NCBI RefSeq assembly: GCF_001625445.1
Contig: NZ_LWHG01000029.1
Location: 248,001-312,000, forward strand
Source of the DNA: Haladaptatus sp. R4
GTDB lineage: Archaea; Halobacteriota; Halobacteria; Halobacteriales; Haladaptataceae
Direction: 5' to 3'
DNA length: 64,000 bases
Position numbers and translations under genes: made by a program
Notes under the pieces: model-generated
Told to the model about the DNA's origin: nothing
Databases searched by the model: none
What the model saw: the letters and a program-made list of their open reading frames with translations, nothing else
Part shown: positions 26,616 to 36,439 of the stretch, piece after piece
Layout: each line of letters starts with the position of its first letter
Position numbering within the stretch: the first letter of the stretch is position 1

Positions 26616-27626
26616 TCAGGCGCTTGCCGCGAGGATGCGGTTTCGAATGCTTTCTTGCGTGTTGTACAGGAGGATGGCGACGAGCAGGACGAATCCGTTG
26701 ACGACCTGCACTTGCGTCGCCGGAACGCCGCTGATGTTCAGGGCCGCCTGAATCACGCCGAGCAGGAGGACGCCGCCGAGCGCGCCCGAAATCTTTCCTC
26801 GGCCACCGAACAGGCTGATGCCGCCGATCACCGCCGCGGCGAACGCCGGGAACACCTGCCCTTCCCCGATGAGCGGCGGAACGACGCCGGTGTAGCCGGT
26901 GCTCATCAGTCCGGCGAGTCCGGCGAGAACCCCGCTAATCGCGTAAACGGCGATGGTGATGTGGTCGGTGTTGACGCCGACGGCGCGCGCCGAATCCTTG
27001 TCGCTCCCCAGTGCGTACACCTCCTGTCCGAACTCGGTGTACTTCATCGCGTAGCCGACGATGACGAAGGCGACGAGGGTGAGCAGGATGGCGAGGTTGG
27101 GGATCGAACCGGGAACGAGGTACCCCTTGGGAACGGGGACCGGCTGTGTGTTGAGCGCGGTTTTCGCGCCCTCAAGGATGATGAGCGTCGAGAGGGTCTG
27201 CAGGAAGGGGTTGATACCGAGTTTACTGATCATCGCGCCGTTGAACACGCCGATCAGTCCCCCGACGACGAGGATGATGACGAAGCCGAGCGCCGGACTA
27301 CCGACGACGCCCCAACAACTCGGGCAGTTTCCGAGCAACATCCCGGTGAACATGGCCGAGAAGCCCATTATCGCCCCGACCGAGAGGTCGAAGTGACCCG
27401 AGAGGAGACAGATGCTCTCCCCGAGGACGAGCAGTCCGATGGGAACCGCCTGCCACAGGATCAACTGGACCGAGATGATGTTCCGAAACGTGTTCGGAAC
27501 GAGCACTGCCACGCAGACGACGACGAGGAGCAGGATCGGCCAGATCATGTACTCCAGCAACGTGAGGACGAGGTCCTCGGAATCGTCGGCGAACCGCCCG
27601 AGGAACCCGCTGGTTGATGTGCTCAT
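26616..27626 (-). CDS. Ribose/xylose-type ABC transporter permease
   Basis: The 336-residue protein has about nine hydrophobic spans and the branched-chain/ribose permease signature region GISLFGGRGKISGALGGVLL (about residues 262-281). GLLVLGESICLLSGHFDLSV near residue 62 is characteristic of RbsC-like CUT2 permeases. It starts nine bases after the binding-protein gene. Confidence 0.92.
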   Translation of the reverse strand: MSTSTSGFLGRFADDSEDLVLTLLEYMIWPILLLVVVCVAVLVPNTFRNIISVQLILWQAVPIGLLVLGESICLLSGHFDLSVGAIMGFSAMFTGMLLGNCPSCWGVVGSPALGFVIILVVGGLIGVFNGAMISKLGINPFLQTLSTLIILEGAKTALNTQPVPVPKGYLVPGSIPNLAILLTLVAFVIVGYAMKYTEFGQEVYALGSDKDSARAVGVNTDHITIAVYAISGVLAGLAGLMSTGYTGVVPPLIGEGQVFPAFAAAVIGGISLFGGRGKISGALGGVLLLGVIQAALNISGVPATQVQVVNGFVLLVAILLYNTQESIRNRILAASA

Positions 27627-27635
27627 GGATCTCGA

Positions 27636-28775
27636 TCAACCCCAAATATTTCCCCAGAGGTAGGGTTTGTCGGCGTTTTCCTGCGTGATGACGATGCTGT
27701 TCGTCTGGAACCACGGATGACCGTTCTGCTTTTTGATTGACGCAGGACTCCAGATCGGCTTCTTCCACAGGTCCACGCCCTTGTGCTTGTGCGGTTTGAT
27801 CTGAACGTCGCTCTTGGAGACCTTCTTTCCGACGCTCGGCAGCGCGTCATCGCCGTTTTCGATGTACTGACGCATGTACTCGATGGCGATGGGCATGTAG
27901 AAGTAGTTGGGTTGGTCGACGGCGGCGTCGATGTATCCCTTCTTGACGAGGGGGTTGACCTGCGGGCTTCCGTCCATCTGCGTGAGGACGATGTGGCCCT
28001 TCTCCCCCTTCTTTTTCAGCTTTCCGACCTGTTCGACGGCCGTCTTCACGCCGAGTCCCATCGAGAGGTTACCGGAGTAGATACCGTCGACGCTCCCGTT
28101 CGAGTTGAGCCACTGACTTACCTTGTTCTTCGCGATGTCCTGTGCGAACTCCGCGTTGATGGTGTCAGCGACTTCGATCTTGTCGTTTTTCTTCACGGCG
28201 TCGAGGAACCCTTGACTGCGCTGGTCCGCGGATTGGTTCCCCTGTACGCCGCGAACGTTCAGCACGCGCCATTTGTCCTTGTCGCCTTTCTGTTTTTGCA
28301 GCGCCTTGATCATCTGTTCGCCGGATTTCTGCCCGCCTGCGGTGTTGCTGAACCCGACGTACAGTTTGGCCTTCGAACTCGCCGTGTCCGCGTTGGCGGT
28401 GAACACCGGAACGCCCTGTTTCTCCGCGAAGTCGATGGCGGATTTGATGGTACCGGTCGACCAGATGCTCGCGAGGATGCCGTCGTATCCCTGATTCGCG
28501 AACTGGCGGATGTCCGATGCCTGCTTGTTGGCACTCTGTTGGTTCGGGACGATATCGACTTCGATCCCCTGATCCTTGCAGTAGAACTCCGCGGCTTGCT
28601 TGAACGCGGTAATCCAGGAACCGCCGCGAACGTACATCGAGATACCGAGTTTGTTCAGTTCGCCGCTCCGGGGACCGCTACTCGTGCTGAAAAATCCCGA
28701 ACAACCGGCGAGGCCCGAGAGGGTGGCCACACCGGTGCCGGCGATGTATCGTCTTCTGGTTACGGATGGCATCAT
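27636..28775 (-). CDS. Ribose/xylose-type substrate-binding lipoprotein (CUT2)
   Basis: The 379-residue protein has a Tat signal (TRRRYIAGTGVATLSGLAGC) with lipobox GLAGC and then the periplasmic-binding-protein-like fold of RbsB (DIVPNQQSANKQASDIRQFA, KAKLYVGFSNTAGGQKSGEQ). The N-terminal two codons (MMP) allow either ATG as start. It heads the importer operon; a strong TATA box lies 32-39 bases upstream. Ribose, xylose or a related pentose is the likely cargo, by family only. Confidence 0.9.
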   Translation of the reverse strand: MMPSVTRRRYIAGTGVATLSGLAGCSGFFSTSSGPRSGELNKLGISMYVRGGSWITAFKQAAEFYCKDQGIEVDIVPNQQSANKQASDIRQFANQGYDGILASIWSTGTIKSAIDFAEKQGVPVFTANADTASSKAKLYVGFSNTAGGQKSGEQMIKALQKQKGDKDKWRVLNVRGVQGNQSADQRSQGFLDAVKKNDKIEVADTINAEFAQDIAKNKVSQWLNSNGSVDGIYSGNLSMGLGVKTAVEQVGKLKKKGEKGHIVLTQMDGSPQVNPLVKKGYIDAAVDQPNYFYMPIAIEYMRQYIENGDDALPSVGKKVSKSDVQIKPHKHKGVDLWKKPIWSPASIKKQNGHPWFQTNSIVITQENADKPYLWGNIWG

Positions 28776-28806
28776 TAACGATGTGGGAGGGATGGTTATA
28801 ACCTTA

Positions 28807-28814
28807 ATTATAAA
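28807..28814 (-). promoter_or_regulatory. TATA box of the ribose-type transporter operon
   Basis: On the minus strand TTTATAAT is followed by AAGGTTATAACC. It places transcription start near 28784, about 10 bases before the start codon. Confidence 0.6.
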
Positions 28815-28926
28815 TATATGAATAGTATAATATACAATATAATATCTAGAAGTAAAGTGTGATTTAAACGGAGGGTTTCACAGTCGCCGTTCTATCCACG
28901 CGACGGAGAGCCTCACCAAACGTTCG

Positions 28927-28944
28927 TTTTAGGCTGACCAAAAA
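28927..28944. promoter_or_regulatory. Second, imperfect Idr/DtxR-type site
   Basis: TTTTAGGCTGACCAAAAA keeps one perfect half of the downstream operator and differs at two positions in the other. It lies 36 bases upstream of the perfect site. A lower-affinity iron-regulator site is inferred. Confidence 0.45.
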
Positions 28945-28962
28945 ATCGAAACTGCTTTAGTG

Positions 28963-28980
28963 TTTTAGGCGAGCCTAAAA
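28963..28980. promoter_or_regulatory. Iron-dependent regulator (Idr/DtxR-type) operator
   Basis: TTTTAGGCGAGCCTAAAA is a perfect 18-base inverted repeat ending four bases before the start codon of the siderophore-binding protein. It fits the haloarchaeal Idr/SirR consensus TTAGGnnnnCCTAA. Lying over the transcription start, it would repress when iron is plentiful. Confidence 0.8.
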
Positions 28981-28983
28981 AAC

Positions 28984-30216
28984 ATGCCACAAGGCGGCGA
29001 CACACGCGATACACCGACACGACGGGACTACCTCAAAGGCGGCGGCGCAGTCATCGGGGGCGGCCTGCTCGCCGGGTGTTCCGGCAGTAAATCCGAAACG
29101 ACCACGACGCAGAAGACCGGTACCGACTCCACGACGACAACCGAAACGGAATCGGAGACGAAGACGTCCGAGAACGGATCGTACTCTGTGACGATGTCCC
29201 CCGTAGGGACCGTCGAGTTCGACGCCGTCCCGAAGAAGATATTCACCCGGTTGTCACACCACACCGGCATGGCGTTCGCGCTCGGCCGCGGCGACGACGT
29301 CAACGCCGTCAACGGACCGGAGTACTACGACACGACGTGGAACCAGTTCACACCTCGTCTCCCGGGCGTTTCGGTGGACTGGTCGGATTTGTACCCGTCG
29401 TGGGAAGTGAGCAAGGAGAAACTCTACGCACTCGACAGCGACGTTCACTTGGCCGACCCCGCGTCGGTGATTCAACTCGACAATTGGAACATGAAGGACA
29501 TCGACGAAATCGCCGACAACATCGCGCCGTGGTTCGGCAATTCGTTAAGCGCGCGCGAGCAGAAGGTGACTTCCGAGTGGACCGGCGATTATCAGTACTA
29601 CACCCTGTGGGAGCAGTTCGAGAAGGTCGCAAAGGTGTTCCGCGAGGAGAAGCGCTACGAGGCGCTCGCCAGCGTTCACGACGACCTCCTCGCAACGATA
29701 CGAGACGGTCTCCCGCCGAAGGACGACCGTCCGAGCGTGGCGATGATCACCGCCGGAGACGTGACGAAGCAGATCTGGGCGTATCCGGTCGTCAGTCAGG
29801 GATTCCTGACGGCGCACACGCGACCGCTACGGCCCAAGGACGCGTTCGGTGGATCGGTCGATTCCGGGGCGACGGTCGACTTGGAAGCGATGTTGGAGGC
29901 GAATCCGGACGTGATACTGTTCCTCGGCGGGATGCAGCCGGACGTGAGCATGAACGACCTCCGCTCGACGCTCGAATCCGATCCCGTCGCCGCGAAGATT
30001 TCCGCGGTCGAGAACGGCCACGTCTACCCGCAAGGGGCGCGTTATCAGGGGCCGATCCTGAACCTCTTCCAGTTGGAGATGAGCGCCAAGCAGTTCTACC
30101 CCGACCAGTTCGGCGAATGGTCCACCTCCGACGGCGGACCGTATCCCGAATTCCCGGAGGACGAACAACTGTTCGACCGTCAAGAAGTCGCGGATATCAT
30201 CAAGGGGAACTTCTAA
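28984..30216 (+). CDS. Iron-siderophore ABC substrate-binding lipoprotein
   Basis: The 410-residue protein has a Tat signal (RRDYLKGGGAVIGGGLLAGC) with the lipobox and a 45-residue threonine- and glutamate-rich linker. The body has the FepB/TroA-like fold: KIFTRLSHHTGMAFALGRGD, EAMLEANPDVILFLGGM and AVENGHVYPQGARYQGP. Surface capture of chelated iron is the family role, and the Idr-type operator supports it. No permease or ATPase gene is adjacent, so it must use one encoded elsewhere. Confidence 0.9.
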   Translation: MPQGGDTRDTPTRRDYLKGGGAVIGGGLLAGCSGSKSETTTTQKTGTDSTTTTETESETKTSENGSYSVTMSPVGTVEFDAVPKKIFTRLSHHTGMAFALGRGDDVNAVNGPEYYDTTWNQFTPRLPGVSVDWSDLYPSWEVSKEKLYALDSDVHLADPASVIQLDNWNMKDIDEIADNIAPWFGNSLSAREQKVTSEWTGDYQYYTLWEQFEKVAKVFREEKRYEALASVHDDLLATIRDGLPPKDDRPSVAMITAGDVTKQIWAYPVVSQGFLTAHTRPLRPKDAFGGSVDSGATVDLEAMLEANPDVILFLGGMQPDVSMNDLRSTLESDPVAAKISAVENGHVYPQGARYQGPILNLFQLEMSAKQFYPDQFGEWSTSDGGPYPEFPEDEQLFDRQEVADIIKGNF

Positions 30217-30218
30217 CG

Positions 30219-30479
30219 ATGGTCGACGAAACCGCCCGAGTCGCCGGGAAGGAGAATCGAAACCGTCGTCGGAGTGACCTCGGGACGTCCCCGGCGTCAC
30301 CGTACGACGAGTGGTCCGACGAGCGATTGGTCGATGGGTACCGACGCAATAGCCTCCTCCTCCGGGAGTACGGTGTCGACGACCGGACGATACGGGCCCT
30401 TTGTGCCATCGAGGAACGCCTTCGCGCTCGCGACATCGACCCGGACCGAATCGTCGAAGGATTGGATAACCGACGGTAA
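30219..30479 (+). CDS. Small protein of unknown function, co-transcribed with the siderophore receptor
   Basis: The 86-residue protein starts two bases after the receptor stop and contains DEWSDERLVDGYRRNSLLLR followed by a helical segment EERLRARDIDPDRIV. It is highly charged and soluble. The conserved helix pair suggests a folded domain but no function is known. Tight spacing places it under the same iron control. Confidence 0.7.
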   Translation: MVDETARVAGKENRNRRRSDLGTSPASPYDEWSDERLVDGYRRNSLLLREYGVDDRTIRALCAIEERLRARDIDPDRIVEGLDNRR

Positions 30480-30523
30480 CGCCCGCATCAAATTTTATCT
30501 GGCACACCGACGAAACGGAACGC

Positions 30524-31402
30524 ATGCCCGAACCGACGCGCGTCGCGGATACGCACAATCACACCGGCGAAGGACCGCTCTGGCACCCGGACGAAAACCG
30601 CCTCTACTGGCTCGATATCCCGAACGGCGAGTTGCTTCGATACGACCCGGCGACGGACGAGCACGAACGGTGCTACGAGGCGGACGCCATCGGCGGGTTC
30701 ACCATCCAAAAGGACGGGTCGTTGCTGCTGTTCGAGGACGCCGGGAAGGTCGAAATCTGGCGCGACGGTACGACGGAGACCGTCATCGAGGAGATACCGG
30801 AAGAACGCGACACGCGCTTCAACGACGTGATCGCCGACCCGGAAGGACGGGTGTTCTGCGGCACGATGCCGACCGACGACCGACTCGGTAGCCTGTATCG
30901 ACTCGACCCCGACGGGACGATTACGAAGGTGCTCGACGGGTTGCAGATTCCGAACGGGATGGGATTCACCCCGGACCGCTCAAGATTGTATTTCAACGAG
31001 ACCGAGGCGGAGTCGGTGTATCGGTTCGAGTACGACGCGGAGACGGGGGAGATTTCGAACCGGGACGTGTTCGTCGATACGGAAGACGAAGAAGGAAGCC
31101 CCGACGGGATGACCGTCGATGCGGACGGGTACGTTTGGACCGCCTACTGGAACGGAGGGTGTCTCGTCCGCTACACGCCGGACGGCGAAGAAGATCGACG
31201 TATCGACTTTCCCGCGCGGAAGGTCTCCTGCGTGACGTTCGGCGGCGAGGGATACGAGGACGCGTACGTCACGACCGCTCTCGGTCCGGGTGAGGGCGAA
31301 GCGGGATTGCGGGAGGAAGAAGGCGACGGAGCGGGTGCTCTGTTTCGGTTCTCGCCCGGCGTCGCCGGTCGTCCGGAATTCCGCTCGGACGTCTCCCCGT
31401 GA
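30524..31402 (+). CDS. SMP-30/gluconolactonase family lactonase
   Basis: The 292-residue protein is a six-bladed beta-propeller of the SMP-30 type: GEGPLWHPDENRLYWLDIPN gives the metal-binding glutamate, FNDVIADPEGRVFCGTM the asparagine, and PNGMGFTPDRSRLYFNETEA with DGMTVDADGYVW the later ligands. Members hydrolyse sugar lactones such as gluconolactone, arabinonolactone or xylonolactone. A role in oxidative sugar catabolism is likely. It may be transcribed on its own, since 44 bases separate it from the gene before. Confidence 0.9.
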   Translation: MPEPTRVADTHNHTGEGPLWHPDENRLYWLDIPNGELLRYDPATDEHERCYEADAIGGFTIQKDGSLLLFEDAGKVEIWRDGTTETVIEEIPEERDTRFNDVIADPEGRVFCGTMPTDDRLGSLYRLDPDGTITKVLDGLQIPNGMGFTPDRSRLYFNETEAESVYRFEYDAETGEISNRDVFVDTEDEEGSPDGMTVDADGYVWTAYWNGGCLVRYTPDGEEDRRIDFPARKVSCVTFGGEGYEDAYVTTALGPGEGEAGLREEEGDGAGALFRFSPGVAGRPEFRSDVSP

Positions 31403-31464
31403 GAAATCACTGTAGGAAGTCACGTGGGCAGTCACTGTAGGCAGCCACCGTAAGCAGATACCGT
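31402..31464. repeat. Five degenerate 12-13 bp tandem repeats starting at the lactonase stop
   Basis: Units end in ACTGT, CACGT, ACTGT, ACCGT and ACCGT at 31413, 31425, 31438, 31451 and 31464. The first begins with the A of the TGA stop. Confidence 0.7.
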
Positions 31465-31472
31465 AAGTACGG

Positions 31473-32498
31473 TCAGTGCCCCCAGAGCGTGTCGTCGTCC
31501 TTGTATCGGGCGTCCATGATACGGTCCCACAGTTCCCCGGAAAGGTCGATGTCACATGCCGCGACGTTCTCGTCCAACTGCTCGGGCGTGCGTGCGCCGA
31601 TGATCGGAACACAGGTGAAGTCGTCGTGGTCCATCAACCACCGAAGCGACACCTGTGCAGGCGTCGCATCCACCTCGTCCGCGACCGATCGAATCTCGTC
31701 GAGCACTTTCCACCCGCGCTCGGAGACGTAATAGTCGCCGAACAGGTCGTCGAAATCCCCGCGGGCATCGTCGGGGCCTTTCACCGCCTTCGGGTCGTCC
31801 GGGTCCGCGCGTTCGTATTTTCCGGTCAGGAACCCACCCGCGAGCGGGGAGTACGGACAGACGGCGATGTCTTGGTCCGCACAGACGTCGAGGAAATCGG
31901 CGACGTCCGTGTAGTAGCCCGCGTGGTGGAGGGGTTGGGTCACGTCGAAGCGCTCGAAACCGTTCACGTCGGATTTCCAGAGCGACTTCGTGAGTTGCCA
32001 CGCCGCCATCGTGGACGCACCGAGGTAGTTCACTTTCCCGTCCTCGACGAGTTCCGTCAGCGTCGCGAGCGTCTCCTCGATGGGGGTCTCGTCGTCCCAG
32101 CGGTGGATGTAGTACAGGTCGAGGTAGTCCGTGCCGAGGCGGTCGAGCGTGCCCTCTATCTGGGCGCGGATGTGTTTGCGCGAGAGTCCCGAGTCGTTCG
32201 GTCCCGGTTCGCCCCAACCGTCGAACGGGAAGTACACCTTCGAGGCGATGACGAAGTCCTCCCGGTCGTGGTCGGCGAGCCATTCCCCGATGTACTCCTC
32301 GCTCCTGCCGTTCGGGGTGCCGTACACGTTTGCGGTATCGATGAAGTTGATACCGTTCTCCCACGCGGCGTCGAGCAGTTCGTGTGCTTCCTCACGGTCC
32401 GTTTCGAGGACGTCGCCGGTGCGTTTCCCGAACCGCCACGTGCCGAAACAGAGTTCGGAGACTTTCGTACCCGTCGAACCGAGCGTTCGATAGTTCAT
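31473..32498 (-). CDS. Aldo/keto reductase
   Basis: The 341-residue protein has the AKR catalytic tetrad pattern: INFIDTANVYG supplies Asp and Tyr, VIASKVYFPF the Lys and LDLYYIHRWD the His. PIIGARTPEQLDENVAA near the C-terminus is the NADPH-binding end. It reduces aldehydes or keto-sugars in the cytoplasm. The substrate is unknown. Confidence 0.93.
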   Translation of the reverse strand: MNYRTLGSTGTKVSELCFGTWRFGKRTGDVLETDREEAHELLDAAWENGINFIDTANVYGTPNGRSEEYIGEWLADHDREDFVIASKVYFPFDGWGEPGPNDSGLSRKHIRAQIEGTLDRLGTDYLDLYYIHRWDDETPIEETLATLTELVEDGKVNYLGASTMAAWQLTKSLWKSDVNGFERFDVTQPLHHAGYYTDVADFLDVCADQDIAVCPYSPLAGGFLTGKYERADPDDPKAVKGPDDARGDFDDLFGDYYVSERGWKVLDEIRSVADEVDATPAQVSLRWLMDHDDFTCVPIIGARTPEQLDENVAACDIDLSGELWDRIMDARYKDDDTLWGH

Positions 32499-32600
32499 CT
32501 ACCTGTCGGTACGGATAGCGACGGAAAATAACTTACCGGCCACGAGGACCACGTTCGAAGAGAAGGGTCAACACGACCCGTCGAATACGACGACGAAGGC

Positions 32601-32642
32601 GTTCACATCGAGACGTTCACATCGAGACGTTCGCATCGAACC
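32601..32642. repeat. Three 14-bp tandem repeats
   Basis: GTTCACATCGAGAC occurs twice (32601-32614 and 32615-32628) and GTTCGCATCGAACC follows. They lie in the divergent gap between the aldo/keto reductase and the P-type ATPase. Confidence 0.9.
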
Positions 32643-32768
32643 GTCCGTACGCGAAATCGGTGGTGTCGGGTACGCAAAATCGATGGCGTTGAATCGTCGG
32701 GCGGACATTTATTGAAACGGACATCGTACGCCGATTCGGAATTTCGAACGGCGTTCGTCGAACACTAC

Positions 32769-35291
32769 ATGCAACGCGAACTATCATTCTGGAGCGAATC
32801 GGTCGACGACTTGTTTGCCGAGCTGGATACGACGCGGGCCGGTCTCTCGACGGAAACCGCACGCCAGCGGTTGGAAGCGTACGGATACAATCGGTTCCAA
32901 CGAAAAGAACGGCTCTCGGTAGTTCGATTGTTCGCTCGCCAGTTCAAGAGTGCGATCGTCCTCTTGCTCCTGTTTGCGGCCGTCCTCTCGTTTCTGCTCG
33001 GCGAGAGAACGGAGACGTGGATCATCTTCGCGATCGTCCTTCTGAGCGGACTACTGGGGTTCTGGCAGGAGTACAACGCGACGAACGCGGTCGAGGAGTT
33101 GCTCTCGCTCGTCGAAGTCGAAGCGGAGGTCGTTCGGGACGGGGAACCGAGCGCGGTCAAGATCGACGACGTCGTTCCGGGCGACATCACCCGTCTCAAC
33201 GCTGGCGATACGATTCCGGGGGACTGCAGGCTCCTCGAAGCGGAAAGCCTGCACGTCAACGAAGCCGTGTTAACGGGGGAGACGTTCCCCGTCGAGAAAA
33301 CGCCCGGGACCGTTTCCCCGACGGCACCGATCGCCGACCGGACGAACTCGTTGTTCATGGGGACGCACGTCGTGAGCGGTGAAGCGACGGCCGTCGTCGT
33401 TCGAACCGGCGAGAGGACGGAGTTGGGCCAAATCTCGGAGCGGCTACAGTATCGACCGCCGGAAACGGATTTCGAACGCGGTATCAGGCACTTCGGCCAC
33501 CTGCTGTTGGAGGTGACGTTGCTGCTGGTGCTCGCCATCTTCGCCATCAACGTCTACTTCCAACGGCCGATTTTCGATTCGTTTCTCTTCGCCCTCGCGC
33601 TCGCAGTCGGGTTGACCCCACAACTGTTGCCAGCGATCATCACCATCAACCTCGCCAGCGGGGCGAGAGACATGGCGACGGAGAACGTCATCGTCAAGCA
33701 ACCATCCGCCATCGAGAACTTCGGCAGTATGGACGTGTTCTGTGCGGACAAGACGGGCACGCTCACCGAGGGGACGATTCGGGTGCACTCCGCGATCGAT
33801 ATCGACGGAAACGAGAGTGAGCGCACCTTTCTCCACGCGTATCTGAACTCGTCGTACGAAAGCGGCTTCGAGAATCCGATCGACGAAGCGGTCCGGGAAG
33901 CCGACGACATCGACACGACGCCGTATCGAAAGCTCGGCGAGGTGCCGTACGATTTCACGCGCAAACGCCTCAGCGTCCTGCTCGCGGATCGGGACGAATC
34001 GCGGTTGATAACGAAAGGGGCGGTCGAAAACGTCCTCGACGTCTGTACGACGGCGGAAACGGCATCCGGGGACGCCGTTCCCATTTCAGAAGCCGAACCG
34101 TCGATTCGGGACGAGTTCGAAGCGGCGAGCGAGGACGGGTTTCGAGTGCTCGGCGTCGCAACGCGAACATGGGAGGAAAAACGGCAGGTCACCCGGGCGG
34201 ACGAGGCGGGGGTGACCTTTCTCGGACTGCTCCTACTGGAGGACCCACCGAAAGACGGCATCGCGGAGACGGTGCGCGATCTCGAATCGCTCGGTGTCGG
34301 ACTCAAGATCATTTCCGGGGACAACAGATACGTGGTCCACCACGTCGGTGAACTCGTCGGGTTGGCGGACGAACGGCAGGTCCTGACTGGAACGGATATC
34401 GCCGGGATGAGCGACGACGCGCTCCGTGCACGGATCGACCGGGTCAACCTCTTCGCGGAAGTCGAACCGAGCCAGAAAGAACGGATCATCGTCGCGTTGC
34501 AGGATCAGGGTCACGTGGTCGGCTATCTGGGTGACGGTATCAACGACGCGCCGTCGCTTCGCGCGGCCGATGCCGGGATTTCGGTCGATAGCGCCGTCGA
34601 CGTGGCAAAGGAGGCGGCGAACATCGTGCTTCTCGAACGGAATCTGTCCGTCCTCGTCGACGGTATTCGATCGGGACGACGGACGTTCATGAACACCCTG
34701 AAGTACATCTTTCTCACCACGAGCGCGAACTTCGGCAACATGTTCAGCATGGCGGGTGCGTCGCTCTTCTTGCCGTTCCTTCCCCTCCTGCCGGTTCAGA
34801 TACTGCTCATCAACCTCCTTTCGGACCTGCCAGCGATCACGATTTCGACGGACACGGTCGATAGCGAATGGGTCGATACTCCCCGTCGATGGAACATCTC
34901 GTTTATCCGGGATTTCATGGTCACGTTCGGAACCGTCAGTTCCGTCTTCGATTTCTTCACGTTCGGCGTGCTACTGATCGGTCTTCGAGCGACCGTCACG
35001 GAGTTTCGGACCGGATGGTTCGTGTTCTCCGTCCTCACGGAGGTGCTGATGGTCCTCCTGATCCGAACCCGAAAACCGATTTTCGAGAGTCGCCCGAGCG
35101 GACCGCTCGTCGTCGCCTCGCTCGCAATCGCGCTCCTGACCCCGCTCTTTCCGATGCTATTCATCGGTCGGGTGTTCGACTTCACGCCGCTGACGATACC
35201 CCTCTTCGTGGCGTTGCTCGGCCTCTTGGTCGGCTATCTGCTCACGATCGAAGTCGTGAAGCGGGTTTTCTATCGACATATCTCGCTCTGA
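32769..35291 (+). CDS. P-type ATPase, Mg2+-importer-like (type IIIB)
   Basis: The 840-residue protein has the full P-type set: TGET in the actuator region (LTGETFPVEK), the phosphorylation motif DKTGT (D327), and the hinge motif GDGINDAPSLRAADAG. VGLTPQLLPAIITINLASGA in the fourth membrane span follows the MgtA/type IIIB pattern. It should import Mg2+ or a similar cation. A TTG start 19 codons earlier overlaps an ATTTATTG TATA-like element, so the ATG in MQRELSFWSESVDDLF is chosen. The C-terminus has six further spans. Confidence 0.9.
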   Translation: MQRELSFWSESVDDLFAELDTTRAGLSTETARQRLEAYGYNRFQRKERLSVVRLFARQFKSAIVLLLLFAAVLSFLLGERTETWIIFAIVLLSGLLGFWQEYNATNAVEELLSLVEVEAEVVRDGEPSAVKIDDVVPGDITRLNAGDTIPGDCRLLEAESLHVNEAVLTGETFPVEKTPGTVSPTAPIADRTNSLFMGTHVVSGEATAVVVRTGERTELGQISERLQYRPPETDFERGIRHFGHLLLEVTLLLVLAIFAINVYFQRPIFDSFLFALALAVGLTPQLLPAIITINLASGARDMATENVIVKQPSAIENFGSMDVFCADKTGTLTEGTIRVHSAIDIDGNESERTFLHAYLNSSYESGFENPIDEAVREADDIDTTPYRKLGEVPYDFTRKRLSVLLADRDESRLITKGAVENVLDVCTTAETASGDAVPISEAEPSIRDEFEAASEDGFRVLGVATRTWEEKRQVTRADEAGVTFLGLLLLEDPPKDGIAETVRDLESLGVGLKIISGDNRYVVHHVGELVGLADERQVLTGTDIAGMSDDALRARIDRVNLFAEVEPSQKERIIVALQDQGHVVGYLGDGINDAPSLRAADAGISVDSAVDVAKEAANIVLLERNLSVLVDGIRSGRRTFMNTLKYIFLTTSANFGNMFSMAGASLFLPFLPLLPVQILLINLLSDLPAITISTDTVDSEWVDTPRRWNISFIRDFMVTFGTVSSVFDFFTFGVLLIGLRATVTEFRTGWFVFSVLTEVLMVLLIRTRKPIFESRPSGPLVVASLAIALLTPLFPMLFIGRVFDFTPLTIPLFVALLGLLVGYLLTIEVVKRVFYRHISL

Positions 35292-35351
35292 GATTTCTCA
35301 TCGCTCGGAATCCCGCCACACGTTTTTACACGACCGCGGTGTGTGAGAGTC

Positions 35352-36378
35352 ATGGTCGTACGGATGGGAGGGATAGGAATCGGGGGAATCGGCCAACTGG
35401 AGTTGAATTTGGCAGCGGGGATGGACGACGTCACCATCGTTGCTGGCGCGGATACAGCGACGGGGGCGCGTGCCGTGTTCGAATCCGAGTTCGATGCGCC
35501 CGGGTACGAGGACTACCGAACGCTTCTCGACGAGCATGGCGGGGAGTTGGACGGGATGGTGATCGCGACGCCGCACGCCTATCACTACGAGCAAGCGACC
35601 GCTTGCTTGGAGGCGGGAATCGACGTTTTACTGGAAAAACCGATGACGACCGACGTACGGGATGCCGTCGATCTGGTGGAAACGGCACGACGACACGACC
35701 GTGTCCTCAAAGTCGGGTACCAGCGCCACTTTCATCCCGTCTTTCAGATGATTCGCCACCTCATCGCCAGCGACCGTATCGGGAATGTCCACACCGTCGC
35801 GTGTTACATCGGGCAAAACTGGTTCTCCTCACATCGAGGGTCGTGGCGGGTCGATCCGTCGCTATCGGGTGGTGGACAGCTATACGACACCGGTTCACAC
35901 CTCCTCGACGCGCTCCTGTGGGTGACGAACGGGATTCCGGAGACAGCAACCGCGTCCATCGAGTTCGCCAAGCCGGACATCGACGTGAATGCGGCGCTCA
36001 CGACACGACTGCGACTGGACGGGAGGACGGCGATAGCGAGTATCACCGTGACGGGGGATGGCGTCGAGATGGACCCGCGCGAGGGGTACGTCGGTGTGGG
36101 GGACTCGCGGCGGTGTGGTGTACACCGGAGACTACCTGTACATCGAACACAAGGGGGCGACCAGATACACGGTACCGACGGGGACGAAGTCGAACTTCGA
36201 TATCGCGACGAGACGGAAGGTGGCGGACTTCGTCACCGCCATCGGCGACGGCGAACGACCGGTCGTCCCGGACGAGGCCGTCCACGTCACTGCGCTGACG
36301 GAGGCGGCATACATGGCCGCCGCCGAAGAGCGAACCGTCGACGTTCAGCGTCTGGTTTCCGAGGCGAAACAAGCGTGA
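35352..36378 (+). pseudogene. Gfo/Idh/MocA family oxidoreductase, frame-shifted
   Basis: The N-terminal frame begins MVVRMGGIGIGGIGQLELNL (Rossmann motif) and contains IDVLLEKPMTTDVRDAVDLV and VGYQRHFHPVFQMIR. After DGVEMDPREGYV near 36092 it loses the frame. The last 100 residues lie in the next frame (WGTRGGVVYTGDYLYIEHKG to the end RLVSEAKQA). A GTG (35343) and an ATG (35364) are alternative starts. The enzyme would oxidise sugars or derivatives with NAD(P). One base restores it. Confidence 0.87.
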
Positions 36379-36439
36379 ACCGGTGGGTTCGAAGGGGGAA
36401 AAGCGGTTCCGGAGAGCCGACAGGAATCGCCGTTCCCCT

